DNA from: Candidatus Altarchaeota archaeon
GTDB lineage: Archaea > Altiarchaeota > Altiarchaeia > IMC4 > SCGC-AAA252-I15
Reading direction: 5' to 3'
Assembly: GCA_028712125.1 (NCBI GenBank)
Contig: JAQTQS010000005.1
Location: 1 to 38,143, forward strand
DNA: 38,143 nucleotides
In this document: positions 23,738 to 32,004 of the stretch, one piece after another
Layout: every line of letters begins with the position of its first letter
How positions within the stretch are numbered: position 1 is the first letter of the stretch
Notes under the pieces: generated by a model
What the model was told of the DNA's origin: nothing
Databases searched by the model: none
Seen by the model: only the letters and a program-made list of their open reading frames with translations
Position numbers and translations under genes: made by a program

Positions 23738-24757
23738 CTATTTATTTTTCCCCAGGATTTTTAAATCAACGCAAACCCTGCCAAGCTGCGGCGAATAGCT
23801 GCCGCACGCTACCGCATCCAAGACCTTTATTCTATAGCCGAGCTTCTTGCAAAGGCTTGCGACCTTTCTTGCAGACTCGTCCGGACTTCCCGCAAAGTCA
23901 TAGAAATGGACTATGCCATTCCTGCTCAATGCAGGCAGCGCGACGTCAAGGAAATCACAGGCATCCTTCGGAAGAGGCATCACAATACGGTCGAACTTAC
24001 CCAACAAAGGAGTAGCATCGCGAACGTCCCCCTGTATGGAAAGAATGCGGGCTTTATTCAGGCTCGCATTCTCGGCCATGAACCTTGCTGCATCCGGATT
24101 AAGCTCGATTGCAACGACTTCCTTGGGACTGCGCTGTTTCGCGATTAAAACAGCATAAGGCCCGACCCCTGCGAACATCACCAGCACGCGCTCGCCGGCC
24201 TTCACCTGGCTTGCGACGCGCATGCGCTCCGTCCCAAGCCGCGGGCTGAAATAATCCTTAGAGACGTCAAGCCTATAGCGGCAGCCGTACTCCGTGTGTA
24301 TTGTGAAAGTCCGCTTCTCGCCGGCCACCACCTCAACACCCCTAACGCGGTACTCGGTAGAGACAGGCGCCGTCTTCAATGCCGCAACCTTAAGATTACT
24401 GAAAGTCTTCAACAATGTATTGCCTATGACCTTCTTCTTTTTCAAAAGCCCGGCGGGAAGCTCAAGTATGGCAATATCGCCCACGACGTCAAAACCCGAA
24501 GGCAATAACGCAAGCTCGCCCTCCGAAAGAACGCCCGAAAGAGCCTCTGCCAAAGAACGCGGCCTGGACGCGAGCGCCGGAGCCTTGCGCTTTACAATGA
24601 CCCCGCCCCTGACTGGCGTTCTCTTGGTTATCGGGAACAGTATGTTATCCCCTTCAGCAATGACTCTCCGGCCATTGTCGAACGCGCCCTTCTTCAGCAG
24701 GCCAATGCGCGCCTCCTCCGCAACCTTCCTTTTTACCTTGACGTACAGCGAATCCAA
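23738..24757 (-). CDS. trm5: tRNA (guanine37-N1)-methyltransferase Trm5
   Basis: 339 aa. It methylates G37 of tRNA using SAM, preventing +1 frameshifting. An N-terminal D1-like domain (about 1-70) is followed by the SAM-binding domain: SPRLGTERMRVASQV, VLVMFAGVGPYAVLIAK (motif I), VAIELNPDAARFMAEN, IQGDVRD and MPLPKDACDFLD in place of the usual N-L-P motif. The end, GSYSPQLGRVCVDLKILG, is characteristic. The start appears to be TTG at 24757: an in-frame TGA lies four codons upstream and no ATG or GTG is available, and a TATA-like box sits about 27 nt before it. Confidence 0.92.
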   Translation of the reverse strand: MDSLYVKVKRKVAEEARIGLLKKGAFDNGRRVIAEGDNILFPITKRTPVRGGVIVKRKAPALASRPRSLAEALSGVLSEGELALLPSGFDVVGDIAILELPAGLLKKKKVIGNTLLKTFSNLKVAALKTAPVSTEYRVRGVEVVAGEKRTFTIHTEYGCRYRLDVSKDYFSPRLGTERMRVASQVKAGERVLVMFAGVGPYAVLIAKQRSPKEVVAIELNPDAARFMAENASLNKARILSIQGDVRDATPLLGKFDRIVMPLPKDACDFLDVALPALSRNGIVHFYDFAGSPDESARKVASLCKKLGYRIKVLDAVACGSYSPQLGRVCVDLKILGKNK

Positions 24758-24780
24758 AGCAGACCTTCAGCGCCAAGCGC

Positions 24781-24788
24781 TATTAAAT
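24781..24788. promoter_or_regulatory. Shared bidirectional TATA-like box for trm5 and nfo
   Basis: TATTAAAT (ATTTAATA on the other strand) lies about 28 nt from the trm5 TTG at 24757 and about 28 nt from the nfo ATG at 24813. A second box, TATATAAC at 24803-24810, is only a few nt before nfo and so cannot serve that start. Confidence 0.5.
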
Positions 24789-24812
24789 TCATGAAGCAAA
24801 GGTATATAACCC

Positions 24813-25619
24813 ATGATACGCATCGGAACCGCTGGCGTGCCGCTGGGAACTATCGTACGCGACACGCAGGCAGGCATAAAATACGTCAGGGAAATAGGCC
24901 TTGACGCGATGGAAGTCGAGTTCGTGAGAGGCGTTTATCTCACTGAGAATGCGGCCGGGGACGTCGGCAGGCTTGCAAGAGAGCTGGACGTCTCGCTCTC
25001 GGTCCACGCGCCATACTACATCAACCTAAACTCGGTTGAGAGCGAGAAGATAGAGGCCTCCAAGAAGAGGATAATAGACAGCGCAAGGATTGCAGGCATA
25101 CTCGGCGCGCGAATAGTGGTCTTCCACCCCGGCTTCTATGGAAAAGTCACACCGGAGGAGACGCTCCAAAAGATTCAAGAAAATATCATTGAGGTTAGGG
25201 AGACGCTCGACAAGGAAGGCAATAACGTACTACTAGGCCCTGAGACGACAGGCAAGAAAAGCCAGTTCGGCACGCTGGAAGAACTAATGGCAATCTCGCA
25301 GACAGCCAAACGAATAATGCCGGCAATAGACTTCGGCCACCTGCACGCCCGGTCGAATGGCGGCCTGAAGACGAAGCAGGACTTTGAAGCTGTCTTTGAC
25401 CTATTCGGCAGGCAATTCAAAGAACCAATGCACATCCACATGGCAGGCGTGAAATACTCCGAAAAGGGAGAACTGGAGCATCTTGAAATAGGCGCCTGCC
25501 AGCCTGACTACAAACACCTGGCCGGAATACTGAAAGAAAGAAAGATAGAAGCGACAGTAATATCAGAAAGCCCGAACATCGAAAAAGACGCACTAACGCT
25601 AAAAAAAATGCTGGAATGA
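24813..25619 (+). CDS. nfo: Endonuclease IV family AP endonuclease
   Basis: 268 aa TIM-barrel protein of the AP endonuclease 2 family, which cleaves DNA at abasic sites using zinc. It opens MIRIGTAGVPLG. Metal-ligand motifs are SVHAPYYINL, VVFHPGFYG, GPETTGK, IDFGHLHAR and HIHMAG, with SESP at the end. The length is close to archaeal Nfo. It is monocistronic. A sugar isomerase-like member of the same fold is the main alternative, but the order of His/Glu/Asp ligands favours Nfo. Confidence 0.88.
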   Translation: MIRIGTAGVPLGTIVRDTQAGIKYVREIGLDAMEVEFVRGVYLTENAAGDVGRLARELDVSLSVHAPYYINLNSVESEKIEASKKRIIDSARIAGILGARIVVFHPGFYGKVTPEETLQKIQENIIEVRETLDKEGNNVLLGPETTGKKSQFGTLEELMAISQTAKRIMPAIDFGHLHARSNGGLKTKQDFEAVFDLFGRQFKEPMHIHMAGVKYSEKGELEHLEIGACQPDYKHLAGILKERKIEATVISESPNIEKDALTLKKMLE

Positions 25620-25733
25620 AGCCTTAAATCTGCCAAAAGTAACAACCAACTCGGATTAAATCCCCCAGTTAGTTAATGGTTATTTCTTTATATCTAATGC
25701 TAAAATGGATAACAACTTCAAAAATATTTAAAA

Positions 25734-26798
25734 ATGAGTGATAAGGTAGTCAATTCAATGATTTTGGACGTAGTAAAGGATGTAAAAGATACGATTTTCT
25801 CAGTCTATTTTGTGATTTGCTTTCTTGCGATTATAACCCTTTTTGTTTACGACACACTCACTTTTACCCAAGAAAGCGGGATTAGACCAATTGCGTATAT
25901 GCTAGGAATAAGCATAATTCTTCCAGTGCTATGCTTCTGTTTGTTTTCCATTACATTAATGGCTAGGTTCTTAACAAAGCACCAACTAGTAGTCGGGATA
26001 AGTACACTTTTTTGGAGGATATTTCTGTTTATACTAAACTTGTCAATATTGTATTTGATTATCTACATCGCATATCTCATACTGACTGTCTCTTATCTTT
26101 TTGTGTTTGATAAAGAATTTTATTGTATGGTAGAGGGAGTAGATACCGGTGAAATTGTCATTGAACACGCTTTGGAGACTGGCGATGCATCAGGATGTAA
26201 TATATTGCTCTGTAGATATGGTAGGGGGGGTTGTTACTCAGCTGTAGCACAAATTACGGGCAACTTAACACTTTGCAATCAAATAGAAGAACCAGTTCAG
26301 AGGGATAGTTGTTTCTCATTAATTGCTACCAACAAGAGTGATTATTTGGTATGTGATAAAGTACAGAATCAAAGTAGTAGAGAGGAATGTTATGCTATAA
26401 TTAAGATAAACGTGTCAATTTGCGATGAAATCCAAGACATTGATACAAGAGTATGGTGCTATGAAAAGATTGCTGAGAATACGAGAGATGCATCAATTTG
26501 TGATAAAATAGAAAGCCAAGGCCAGAGGGGGCTCTGTTTAGACAACATTGCAAGTGAAGTCCTGAATGCTTCTATTTGCGATGAAATTCAAGGTGAGTAT
26601 CCACGTAACCATTGCTATCACGTTTGTGCTTGGAAATTAGGGGACACATCATTATGTAATAAAATACGAGGTGAAGATGAGTTACACGACATACCTTTCT
26701 GCTACGAAATCGTTGCAAAAGCTACGAAGAACACTTCAATATGCGATTCGTTCCAAGAGGGCTTAGATAAACGAGATTGTTATCGGAGTATAAGCTAG
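25734..26798 (+). CDS. Membrane protein with extracellular Cys/sequon repeats (copy 2)
   Basis: 354 aa. There are about three to four hydrophobic helices in residues 20-140, followed by about seven or eight repeats of 24-29 aa to the C-terminus. The repeat core reads N-x-S/T-I/L-C-D-x-I ... R-x-x-C-Y: NLTLCNQI, NVSICDEI, NASICDEI, NTSICDSF and neighbours. Each unit has two cysteines 10-15 residues apart, and the N-glycosylation sequon falls directly before the first cysteine in several units. The gene is visibly AT-richer than its flanks and uses A/T-ending codons. It shares this architecture with 13710-14672. Function is unknown; an exposed, glycosylated, disulfide-stabilised adhesion or recognition domain is plausible. 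Confidence 0.78.
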   Translation: MSDKVVNSMILDVVKDVKDTIFSVYFVICFLAIITLFVYDTLTFTQESGIRPIAYMLGISIILPVLCFCLFSITLMARFLTKHQLVVGISTLFWRIFLFILNLSILYLIIYIAYLILTVSYLFVFDKEFYCMVEGVDTGEIVIEHALETGDASGCNILLCRYGRGGCYSAVAQITGNLTLCNQIEEPVQRDSCFSLIATNKSDYLVCDKVQNQSSREECYAIIKINVSICDEIQDIDTRVWCYEKIAENTRDASICDKIESQGQRGLCLDNIASEVLNASICDEIQGEYPRNHCYHVCAWKLGDTSLCNKIRGEDELHDIPFCYEIVAKATKNTSICDSFQEGLDKRDCYRSIS

Positions 26799-26864
26799 AG
26801 ATAACTTAATAAGATATAATCGAACTACTGCGTACTATTTTATTAATCCATTACACCGATTGTA

Positions 26865-27284
26865 TCATTCCTTTTTTCTTATGTGTTCTATTATCTTCTT
26901 GCTGCTTGACAGTTCGCCCGCGTGCACTGCGTTAAGCCTGACTATCCTTGTGTTTAGGCCTCTTTTTTTGAATTCTTCTGTGAGTTCTTTTTCGTCGAAG
27001 TCCTGGTCGAAGCCGAGTGCGAGGATGTCGGGCTTGAGGGCCGTTATGGGTTTGAACATGTCGTTTTCGTCGCCGAGTATGGCTTCGTCTACCATTCTTA
27101 GGGATTTGACCATTTCCAGCCTTTGTCTTTCTGGAACATGGGAGCGGCGTTTGCGCTTGTATGCCGTCGAATCCCTGGCCACGATTACGGCCAGTTTGCT
27201 GCCTAGTTTGCGGGCTTCGGCTAGGAACAGGATATGCCCCGGGTGGATTAATTCAAAGACGCCGGTGGCGACTACGAGGGTCAT
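26865..27284 (-). CDS. ribL: FAD synthase, archaeal RibL type
   Basis: 139 aa nucleotidyltransferase that adenylylates FMN to FAD. It has FELIHPGHILFLAEARKLG with the HxGH motif, VIVARDSTAYKRKRR, AILGDENDMFKP and the C-terminal ELSSSKKIIEHI that replaces the usual ISST motif. Wording and length match the Methanocaldococcus RibL type rather than glycerol-3-phosphate cytidylyltransferase. It completes the flavin pathway seen at 5.7-10.3 kb except for the kinase and a phosphatase. The gene diverges from rpl31e. Confidence 0.88.
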   Translation of the reverse strand: MTLVVATGVFELIHPGHILFLAEARKLGSKLAVIVARDSTAYKRKRRSHVPERQRLEMVKSLRMVDEAILGDENDMFKPITALKPDILALGFDQDFDEKELTEEFKKRGLNTRIVRLNAVHAGELSSSKKIIEHIRKKE

Positions 27285-27300
27285 TTTTAAGCGGCAGAGA

Positions 27301-27330
27301 CATATATCTTAGTCCACTAACTTATATCTT
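27301..27330. promoter_or_regulatory. Divergent ribL/rpl31e promoter region with repeated TATATCTT
   Basis: TATATCTT occurs at 27303-27310 and 27323-27330 (20-nt period), flanking the small palindrome TTAGT-CC-ACTAA (27309-27320). The second copy is a TATA box suited to rpl31e (ATG 27360). The first, read on the minus strand, lies about 22 nt before the ribL ATG at 27284. Confidence 0.45.
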
Positions 27331-27359
27331 TGGTGGAATATATTTAACCCAAAAGAACG

Positions 27360-27782
27360 ATGGCCGAAAAACAGACTCCGAAAAAGAAGAAGACTGAGGC
27401 GGTGAAGGAGAAGCCTAAGGTCAAGGAGCCAACGCCCGCAGAGGAGAAGAAGCAGGAGAAGCCTGTTGAGAAGAAGCCCGAGACGAAGAAGCCGGAAGCC
27501 CCGGCGGCCAAGGACAAGAAGCAGAAGGAGCCGGCCGAGCCCGCGAGGATTTATGTCATACCGTTGGTCAAAGTGTTCAGCGGCGTTCGGACGATGCGGG
27601 CAAAGCACGCGATGAAGCTCGTGCGCGAATTCCTGAAGCATCATATGAAGGCTAAGGACGTTAAAATCGACGGCAGCATCAGCGAAAGAATCCACTCGCG
27701 GGGCAAGACCAGCATACCCCGCAAGATAACAGTGTCTGTAAAGCGGGAAGGCGGCGTTGTCAGGGCCGTCCTGGCCGAGTGA
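27360..27782 (+). CDS. rpl31e: Ribosomal protein L31e with long Lys/Glu/Pro-rich N-terminal extension
   Basis: 140 aa, against about 80-95 for most archaeal L31e. Residues about 62-140 are the normal protein: RIYVIPLVKVFSGVRTMRAK, HAMKLVREFLKHHMKAKDV and SIPRKITVSVKREGG. Residues 1-61 are low complexity, dominated by K, E, P and A, and probably disordered. There is no internal Met between them, so the extension is part of the only possible ATG-initiated protein. L31e sits on the large subunit near the tunnel exit. It precedes eif6, as in many archaea, but the usual L39e gene is not in front of it. Confidence 0.9.
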   Translation: MAEKQTPKKKKTEAVKEKPKVKEPTPAEEKKQEKPVEKKPETKKPEAPAAKDKKQKEPAEPARIYVIPLVKVFSGVRTMRAKHAMKLVREFLKHHMKAKDVKIDGSISERIHSRGKTSIPRKITVSVKREGGVVRAVLAE

Positions 27783-27794
27783 GCTATCTATAAA

Positions 27795-28445
27795 ATGCGC
27801 TATCTACAGTTGAGCGTCCACGGGGATACTTTCGTGGGGCTTCTTGGTTTTGCAACCGACAGGTATGCGGTCCTTTCGGACAACTTCCCGAAGAACGACG
27901 TCTTCCAGGTCCCTTCATTGTGCACGAAGGTCTACGGCACGAACCTCGTCGGCCTGCTCTGCCAGGGGAATTCAAACGGGATATTGCTGCCTTACTTTGT
28001 GTCAGAGGATGATATTTTAAAGGTTAAGAAGTTCGCTGAAGGGCTCGGAGTAAACGTGGGCAAGGTCCATGACAGGCACACCGCGCTAGGAAACATGCTC
28101 GCCTGCAACGACCATGGGGCAATCGCAAGCCCGCTTCTGGAGGACGTTAAGGTTATCAGGGACGTGCTGGACGTCGAAGTCGCGCAGATGAAGGTCGCGT
28201 CATCGACGGAATCCGGCGCCTGCCTGCTCGCGACGAACAAGGGCTTCATAGCGCACCACGACGCCGAAGGCCAGCTTCAGGAAATCGAAAACGTCCTAAA
28301 GGTCAAGGGCATGTGCGGCACCGTGAATTACGGCGTGCCTTATGTGAAATCGGGAGTAATCGCAAACTCGAACGGCTACATCGCCGGCACCACATCGTCC
28401 GGGATAGAGCTCGGCAGGATTGAAGACGCGCTGGGCTTCATGTAG
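27795..28445 (+). CDS. eif6: Translation initiation factor 6 (anti-association factor)
   Basis: 216 aa, normal for aIF6. It binds the large ribosomal subunit and prevents premature joining of the small one. The fivefold pseudo-repeat is visible, with family phrases such as VGLLCQGNSNGILLP, RHTALGNMLACNDHG, LLATNKGFIAHH and NYGVPYVKSGVIANSNGYI. The ATG lies 12 nt after the L31e stop, so they form an operon. The genes commonly found next in archaea (LX/L18a, prefoldin alpha, ftsY) do not follow here. Confidence 0.95.
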   Translation: MRYLQLSVHGDTFVGLLGFATDRYAVLSDNFPKNDVFQVPSLCTKVYGTNLVGLLCQGNSNGILLPYFVSEDDILKVKKFAEGLGVNVGKVHDRHTALGNMLACNDHGAIASPLLEDVKVIRDVLDVEVAQMKVASSTESGACLLATNKGFIAHHDAEGQLQEIENVLKVKGMCGTVNYGVPYVKSGVIANSNGYIAGTTSSGIELGRIEDALGFM

Positions 28446-28511
28446 GAATTAATTAAAATCGCTGGAAAGCTTCGCTTGTTTTTACACGAGAACGCCCTTA
28501 TTCTAAATGCC

Positions 28512-29909
28512 ATGCATAAAAAACGCCAGCCAGAAGACCATCTAAGGAAACCTGAAAAACCAATGGCCCACGACCTCCTGAGGCAGCTTGGCCCGATAAA
28601 GGAGGCTGGTATTAAACAGCCGGATGGCGGGGGTGTTTCGCCTGCACAGCCGTCTATTAGCCTGGGCGAGTTTGGTGTCATGCCCGTTCTGAAGGCCGGT
28701 GGAAAGGCGAGTGGAAAGGATTTGAAATCAACTTCTTTCGGCTCGTTAATGACCCGATTAAACAAGGCCGTATCAGGCGGAATGGACGCACCGATTGATG
28801 TAATAGACGGGATTGGACAGCTTGTCGCTGGAGAGAAGGAAGGCTGGGAAAAGGCAGTAGATACGATGATTGACCTCCTCGGCGCTGACAATTTCGGGCC
28901 GAAGGGCCAGGCGGGATTCCAGTTTTTCTATCATTTGATTACACACTTAAACCCGGCGCCGGGCGTGACGGATTATATCCGGGGCAGTCTTACCGGCCTT
29001 GAGGACACAGAAACGCATCCGTTCAGGGGCACAGATGCGAAAAAGATACTCGGCATGATGAACCCGGGCGTCGGCCTTGAGATTGCGGAGCTTGACGCGT
29101 CGATGGCCGGCATGGACGTGTGGAGGAGGCATAACGCGATAGAGGGTGTGACTAAGAAGACCCTTGATATGATCGCCGGAGGGGACAGGACGCAGGCTGC
29201 TGGCGTTATAACGCATGCCACACCGCTGCTGCTTAAGATAATCTCAGAGGACTTCGGCAGCATGGTAACATTCTACAATGACAGGTTCGACAAGGCGGCT
29301 GCCATGACGTTCTTTTCAGAGGTAGGCCGGCGCATGCCTGAGGAAGTCGTAGGCGAAGTCCTGAACCAGGCCACTGAGGAAAAGGGAGGCGCCGGTGATT
29401 TGCACCCTGAATTGGGGCAGGCGGGAGTGTTCGTACTGGCCCGGGTTTTAGGCAAGAATCCGCGCACGCTCAGGGCGCTCTCGGGAAAGACTGTATTCCA
29501 GGGGCTTCCGAACTATGTCGCTTTGGAGGGCCTGCTGAACGTCGGGGAGGAGGCGATAAAGCCGATTCTCGACCAGTCCATGAAGACTGAGAGCACTATG
29601 GAGCTTGGAATGCTGGGCATAACGCTTGTGAACATCGGGGTGAAGGCCATAGAGCCGACGATAGACTACTTCGACCGAGACGACGACAAGATGACCATGC
29701 GGTGCCTCGCATTGCTCTCGCCTTTCGCCTACCTTACGGCAGGCAAGGAAAAGGCCGGGGGGCCTGCAGGTGAGTCGGCGGCGATAATAGATGCATTCAG
29801 GAAAAGCACTAAACTTTCGAGAATCCTTCTTAACGCAACATCTTCGGGCGACCCAGCGCTCGCCATGCAAGCAGTAATGTTCGAATCGCTGATGAGAGGG
29901 CAGGACTGA
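28512..29909 (+). CDS. HEAT-like helical repeat protein, unknown
   Basis: 465 aa from ATG 28512 (MHKKRQPEDH). The ORF-track start at 28476 is a TTG, and MAHDLL at 28563 is another option. The first 70 residues are polar and probably flexible. The remainder is all-helical with no TM. In the C-terminal part two or more units read like HEAT/PBS-lyase repeats (GEEAIKPILDQSMK, GVKAIEPTIDYFDRDDDKM). No catalytic motif is seen. It is separate from eif6, with an AT-rich TATA-like AATTAATTAAAA at about 28448-28459. A scaffold or binding role is the most that can be said. Confidence 0.6.
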   Translation: MHKKRQPEDHLRKPEKPMAHDLLRQLGPIKEAGIKQPDGGGVSPAQPSISLGEFGVMPVLKAGGKASGKDLKSTSFGSLMTRLNKAVSGGMDAPIDVIDGIGQLVAGEKEGWEKAVDTMIDLLGADNFGPKGQAGFQFFYHLITHLNPAPGVTDYIRGSLTGLEDTETHPFRGTDAKKILGMMNPGVGLEIAELDASMAGMDVWRRHNAIEGVTKKTLDMIAGGDRTQAAGVITHATPLLLKIISEDFGSMVTFYNDRFDKAAAMTFFSEVGRRMPEEVVGEVLNQATEEKGGAGDLHPELGQAGVFVLARVLGKNPRTLRALSGKTVFQGLPNYVALEGLLNVGEEAIKPILDQSMKTESTMELGMLGITLVNIGVKAIEPTIDYFDRDDDKMTMRCLALLSPFAYLTAGKEKAGGPAGESAAIIDAFRKSTKLSRILLNATSSGDPALAMQAVMFESLMRGQD

Positions 29910-29917
29910 ACTTTAGG

Positions 29918-30418
29918 CTATGCCAGAACTAGCTTTGTTATCCTTCCTACGCCGCCGGCCTTCTTTATGACGCTTGCCGTCTCCTTCGGGACGAGAGCCT
30001 CCCATTTGTCTTTTGAGGACATCTTGCGCCTTATGTCTGTTGCGTTGCATAGCGTCCGGTCGTAGAGTGGGACGCTGAGGACAGGGACGTTCGCGTTACG
30101 GAATATCTTCTTCTCCCTGGGAGCGTTGGTGAAGACCGTGTCAAACGCAGGCAGGTTCGCCCTGATGTATGCGACCCACTTCGCCTCGTCCCCGAAGTCG
30201 GGGATTGGATGCACTGAAAACTTGGCTGCCGGGACCTTGAGCGACTTTTCTATCATTTCCTTGCGCTCCTCGTAGGAAAAAGGGTTTTCAAGCGTGTTGG
30301 ACTCCTGCGAACTGCCAACGCCGATAACGATGGAATCGGCGATACGGGATACGTAATCGATAGCCTTCAAGTGCCCATTGTGAAACGGCTGGAACCGGCC
30401 GACGAAAAGCGCCTTCAT
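29918..30418 (-). CDS. nadM: Nicotinamide-nucleotide adenylyltransferase, archaeal NadM type
   Basis: 166 aa. It forms NAD from NMN and ATP. MKALFVGRFQPFHNGHLKAI contains the HxGH nucleotidyltransferase motif, followed by GVGSSQESNTLENPFSYEER and, near the end, CNATDIRRKM in place of ISGTxIR. Length and phrases match archaeal NadM. It is divergent from herA; the 32-nt spacer holds an AT-rich TTAATTA core that can serve both directions. Confidence 0.94.
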   Translation of the reverse strand: MKALFVGRFQPFHNGHLKAIDYVSRIADSIVIGVGSSQESNTLENPFSYEERKEMIEKSLKVPAAKFSVHPIPDFGDEAKWVAYIRANLPAFDTVFTNAPREKKIFRNANVPVLSVPLYDRTLCNATDIRRKMSSKDKWEALVPKETASVIKKAGGVGRITKLVLA

Positions 30419-30450
30419 GGTAATTTATTCATTCGGGGTAATTAATTAGC

Positions 30451-32004
30451 ATGAGTATCGGCCAGGTCATAGGTTCGACGACTCTGAAGGCCTTTCGCTT
30501 CGTAATCAAGGAGGGCGCTGAGGAGCATGTCAAGCGCGACGAGTTCGTCTCGGTCGCGGAGTCGGTCACCGGCAACAGCATTATCGGGGTGATAAAGGAG
30601 ATTGTCATTTCCAACGAGCTTTTGCCTGACGAGTTCGGGCGGGACATGCGGGTGGGCGACATAATCCTGAGCGAGGGCGAGTACCCGGTGCCGATGGTAA
30701 AGGTCTTGGGCTATGAGACGCCCCACGGGCTTGAGCCGCCTCGCCACGGCATAAAGCCGGGCAGTATGGTAGAGCTTGCGTCAGACGAGCAGCTGAACAG
30801 GATACTCGCCCAGGACGCGTCGAAAGCGGCGTATATAGGGACGCTGGCAACGAGGGAGAGCGTTCCCGTCTACCTTGACGTCAACGAGCTTGTCTCGAGG
30901 CATTGCGCGGTGCTGGCCATGACCGGGGCCGGCAAGAGCTATACGGTCGGCGTGCTTATCGAGGAATTGATGAAGAAGAAGGGCGCGATCGTCGTCTTCG
31001 ATTTACACGGGGAGTTCAAGGGCATGCAGTTTGAAAAAAGCCAAGTCCGGGTCTACGGAGTTGAGAGCGACAGCAGGATACAGGTCGAGGTCAGCGCTCT
31101 CTCGGTATCGGACTACGCGAACCTCATGACAGACCTTACGGCAAGCCAGCGCGACCTGCTCGACGAACTGCTCGGGATGGCCTACAGGTTCTATGAGAAG
31201 TACGACCTTGAAGTGCTCAGAAACATCATCGACATACTTTACGACCTGAAGAAGGAGGAGGGCCAGAAGAAGGCGAAGGAGGACGCGAAGAAGGCGGACA
31301 CCGGAATCTTCCCTGAAGGCGTCCTGAGGAGCATGGCTAAGAAAGCGTCGCTTTCGACGATAGGCGCCCTTGCGCGTCGTATCAAGCGGCTTGAGCGCAT
31401 AGGAGTCTTCAAAACGCACGGGACACCCTTGAAGGAAGTGGTGCGCGCAAACCAGCTGACTGTCATAAACCTCTCTGAAGCGGAAGAGGGGGTTTCTGAG
31501 ATAATCGTCGCGGCATTATGCCGCAACATATTCGACTCCAGGAAAAGGCACTCGAAAGGCGATGAAGGAGAGCTTGAAACGCCTACATTCATAGTCGTTG
31601 AAGAGGCCCATACGTTCGCCCCGCGGGCGTACACCGAACTCATCAGCCCGTCAAGAAACATACTAAGAAAGATAGCCCGCGAAGGCCGCAAGTTCGGGGT
31701 CGGCCTGTGCATAATAAGCCAGAGGCCCAATAAGCTTGATGCGGACGTGTTGTCGCAGTGCAACACTCAAGTCATAATGAAGATTGTTAATCCCTCGGAC
31801 CAGGAGTACATACGCCAGAGCGTTGAGACCGTGACCGAGGACATCATCAGGGACCTTCCGGGGCTGGGCAGGGGCGAGGCGGTGGTCGCCGGCAGCGCGG
31901 TAAAGATGCCCGTGTCGGTTAAGATACGCCAGCGCGAGACCGTTGTCGGAGGAAGCGATCTGGACGTTGTGGAGCTATGGAAAGCGCAGGTGAAAGAAGG
32001 CTGA
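30451..32004 (+). CDS. herA: HerA bipolar DNA helicase/translocase
   Basis: 517 aa. A beta-barrel HAS domain (about 1-130) is followed by the RecA-like ATPase: Walker A MTGAGKS (about 160-166), Walker B VVFDLHGEF (about 181-189) and a second acidic motif IVVEEAHTF (about 381-389), with QRPNKL and an arginine-finger region. A charged Lys/Glu segment lies at about 262-280. HerA pumps DNA for end resection with NurA, usually beside Mre11-Rad50. None of these partners is adjacent, so they must be elsewhere or absent. Its end overlaps the chorismate mutase gene by 28 nt. Confidence 0.92.
   Translation: MSIGQVIGSTTLKAFRFVIKEGAEEHVKRDEFVSVAESVTGNSIIGVIKEIVISNELLPDEFGRDMRVGDIILSEGEYPVPMVKVLGYETPHGLEPPRHGIKPGSMVELASDEQLNRILAQDASKAAYIGTLATRESVPVYLDVNELVSRHCAVLAMTGAGKSYTVGVLIEELMKKKGAIVVFDLHGEFKGMQFEKSQVRVYGVESDSRIQVEVSALSVSDYANLMTDLTASQRDLLDELLGMAYRFYEKYDLEVLRNIIDILYDLKKEEGQKKAKEDAKKADTGIFPEGVLRSMAKKASLSTIGALARRIKRLERIGVFKTHGTPLKEVVRANQLTVINLSEAEEGVSEIIVAALCRNIFDSRKRHSKGDEGELETPTFIVVEEAHTFAPRAYTELISPSRNILRKIAREGRKFGVGLCIISQRPNKLDADVLSQCNTQVIMKIVNPSDQEYIRQSVETVTEDIIRDLPGLGRGEAVVAGSAVKMPVSVKIRQRETVVGGSDLDVVELWKAQVKEG

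Noticed and set aside
25620-25733. Possible small RNA or tRNA in the gap before the second Cys-repeat gene
   Set aside because: No cloverleaf, CCA end or T-loop sequence is visible; only AT-rich promoter-like DNA (TTTATATCT near 25687).
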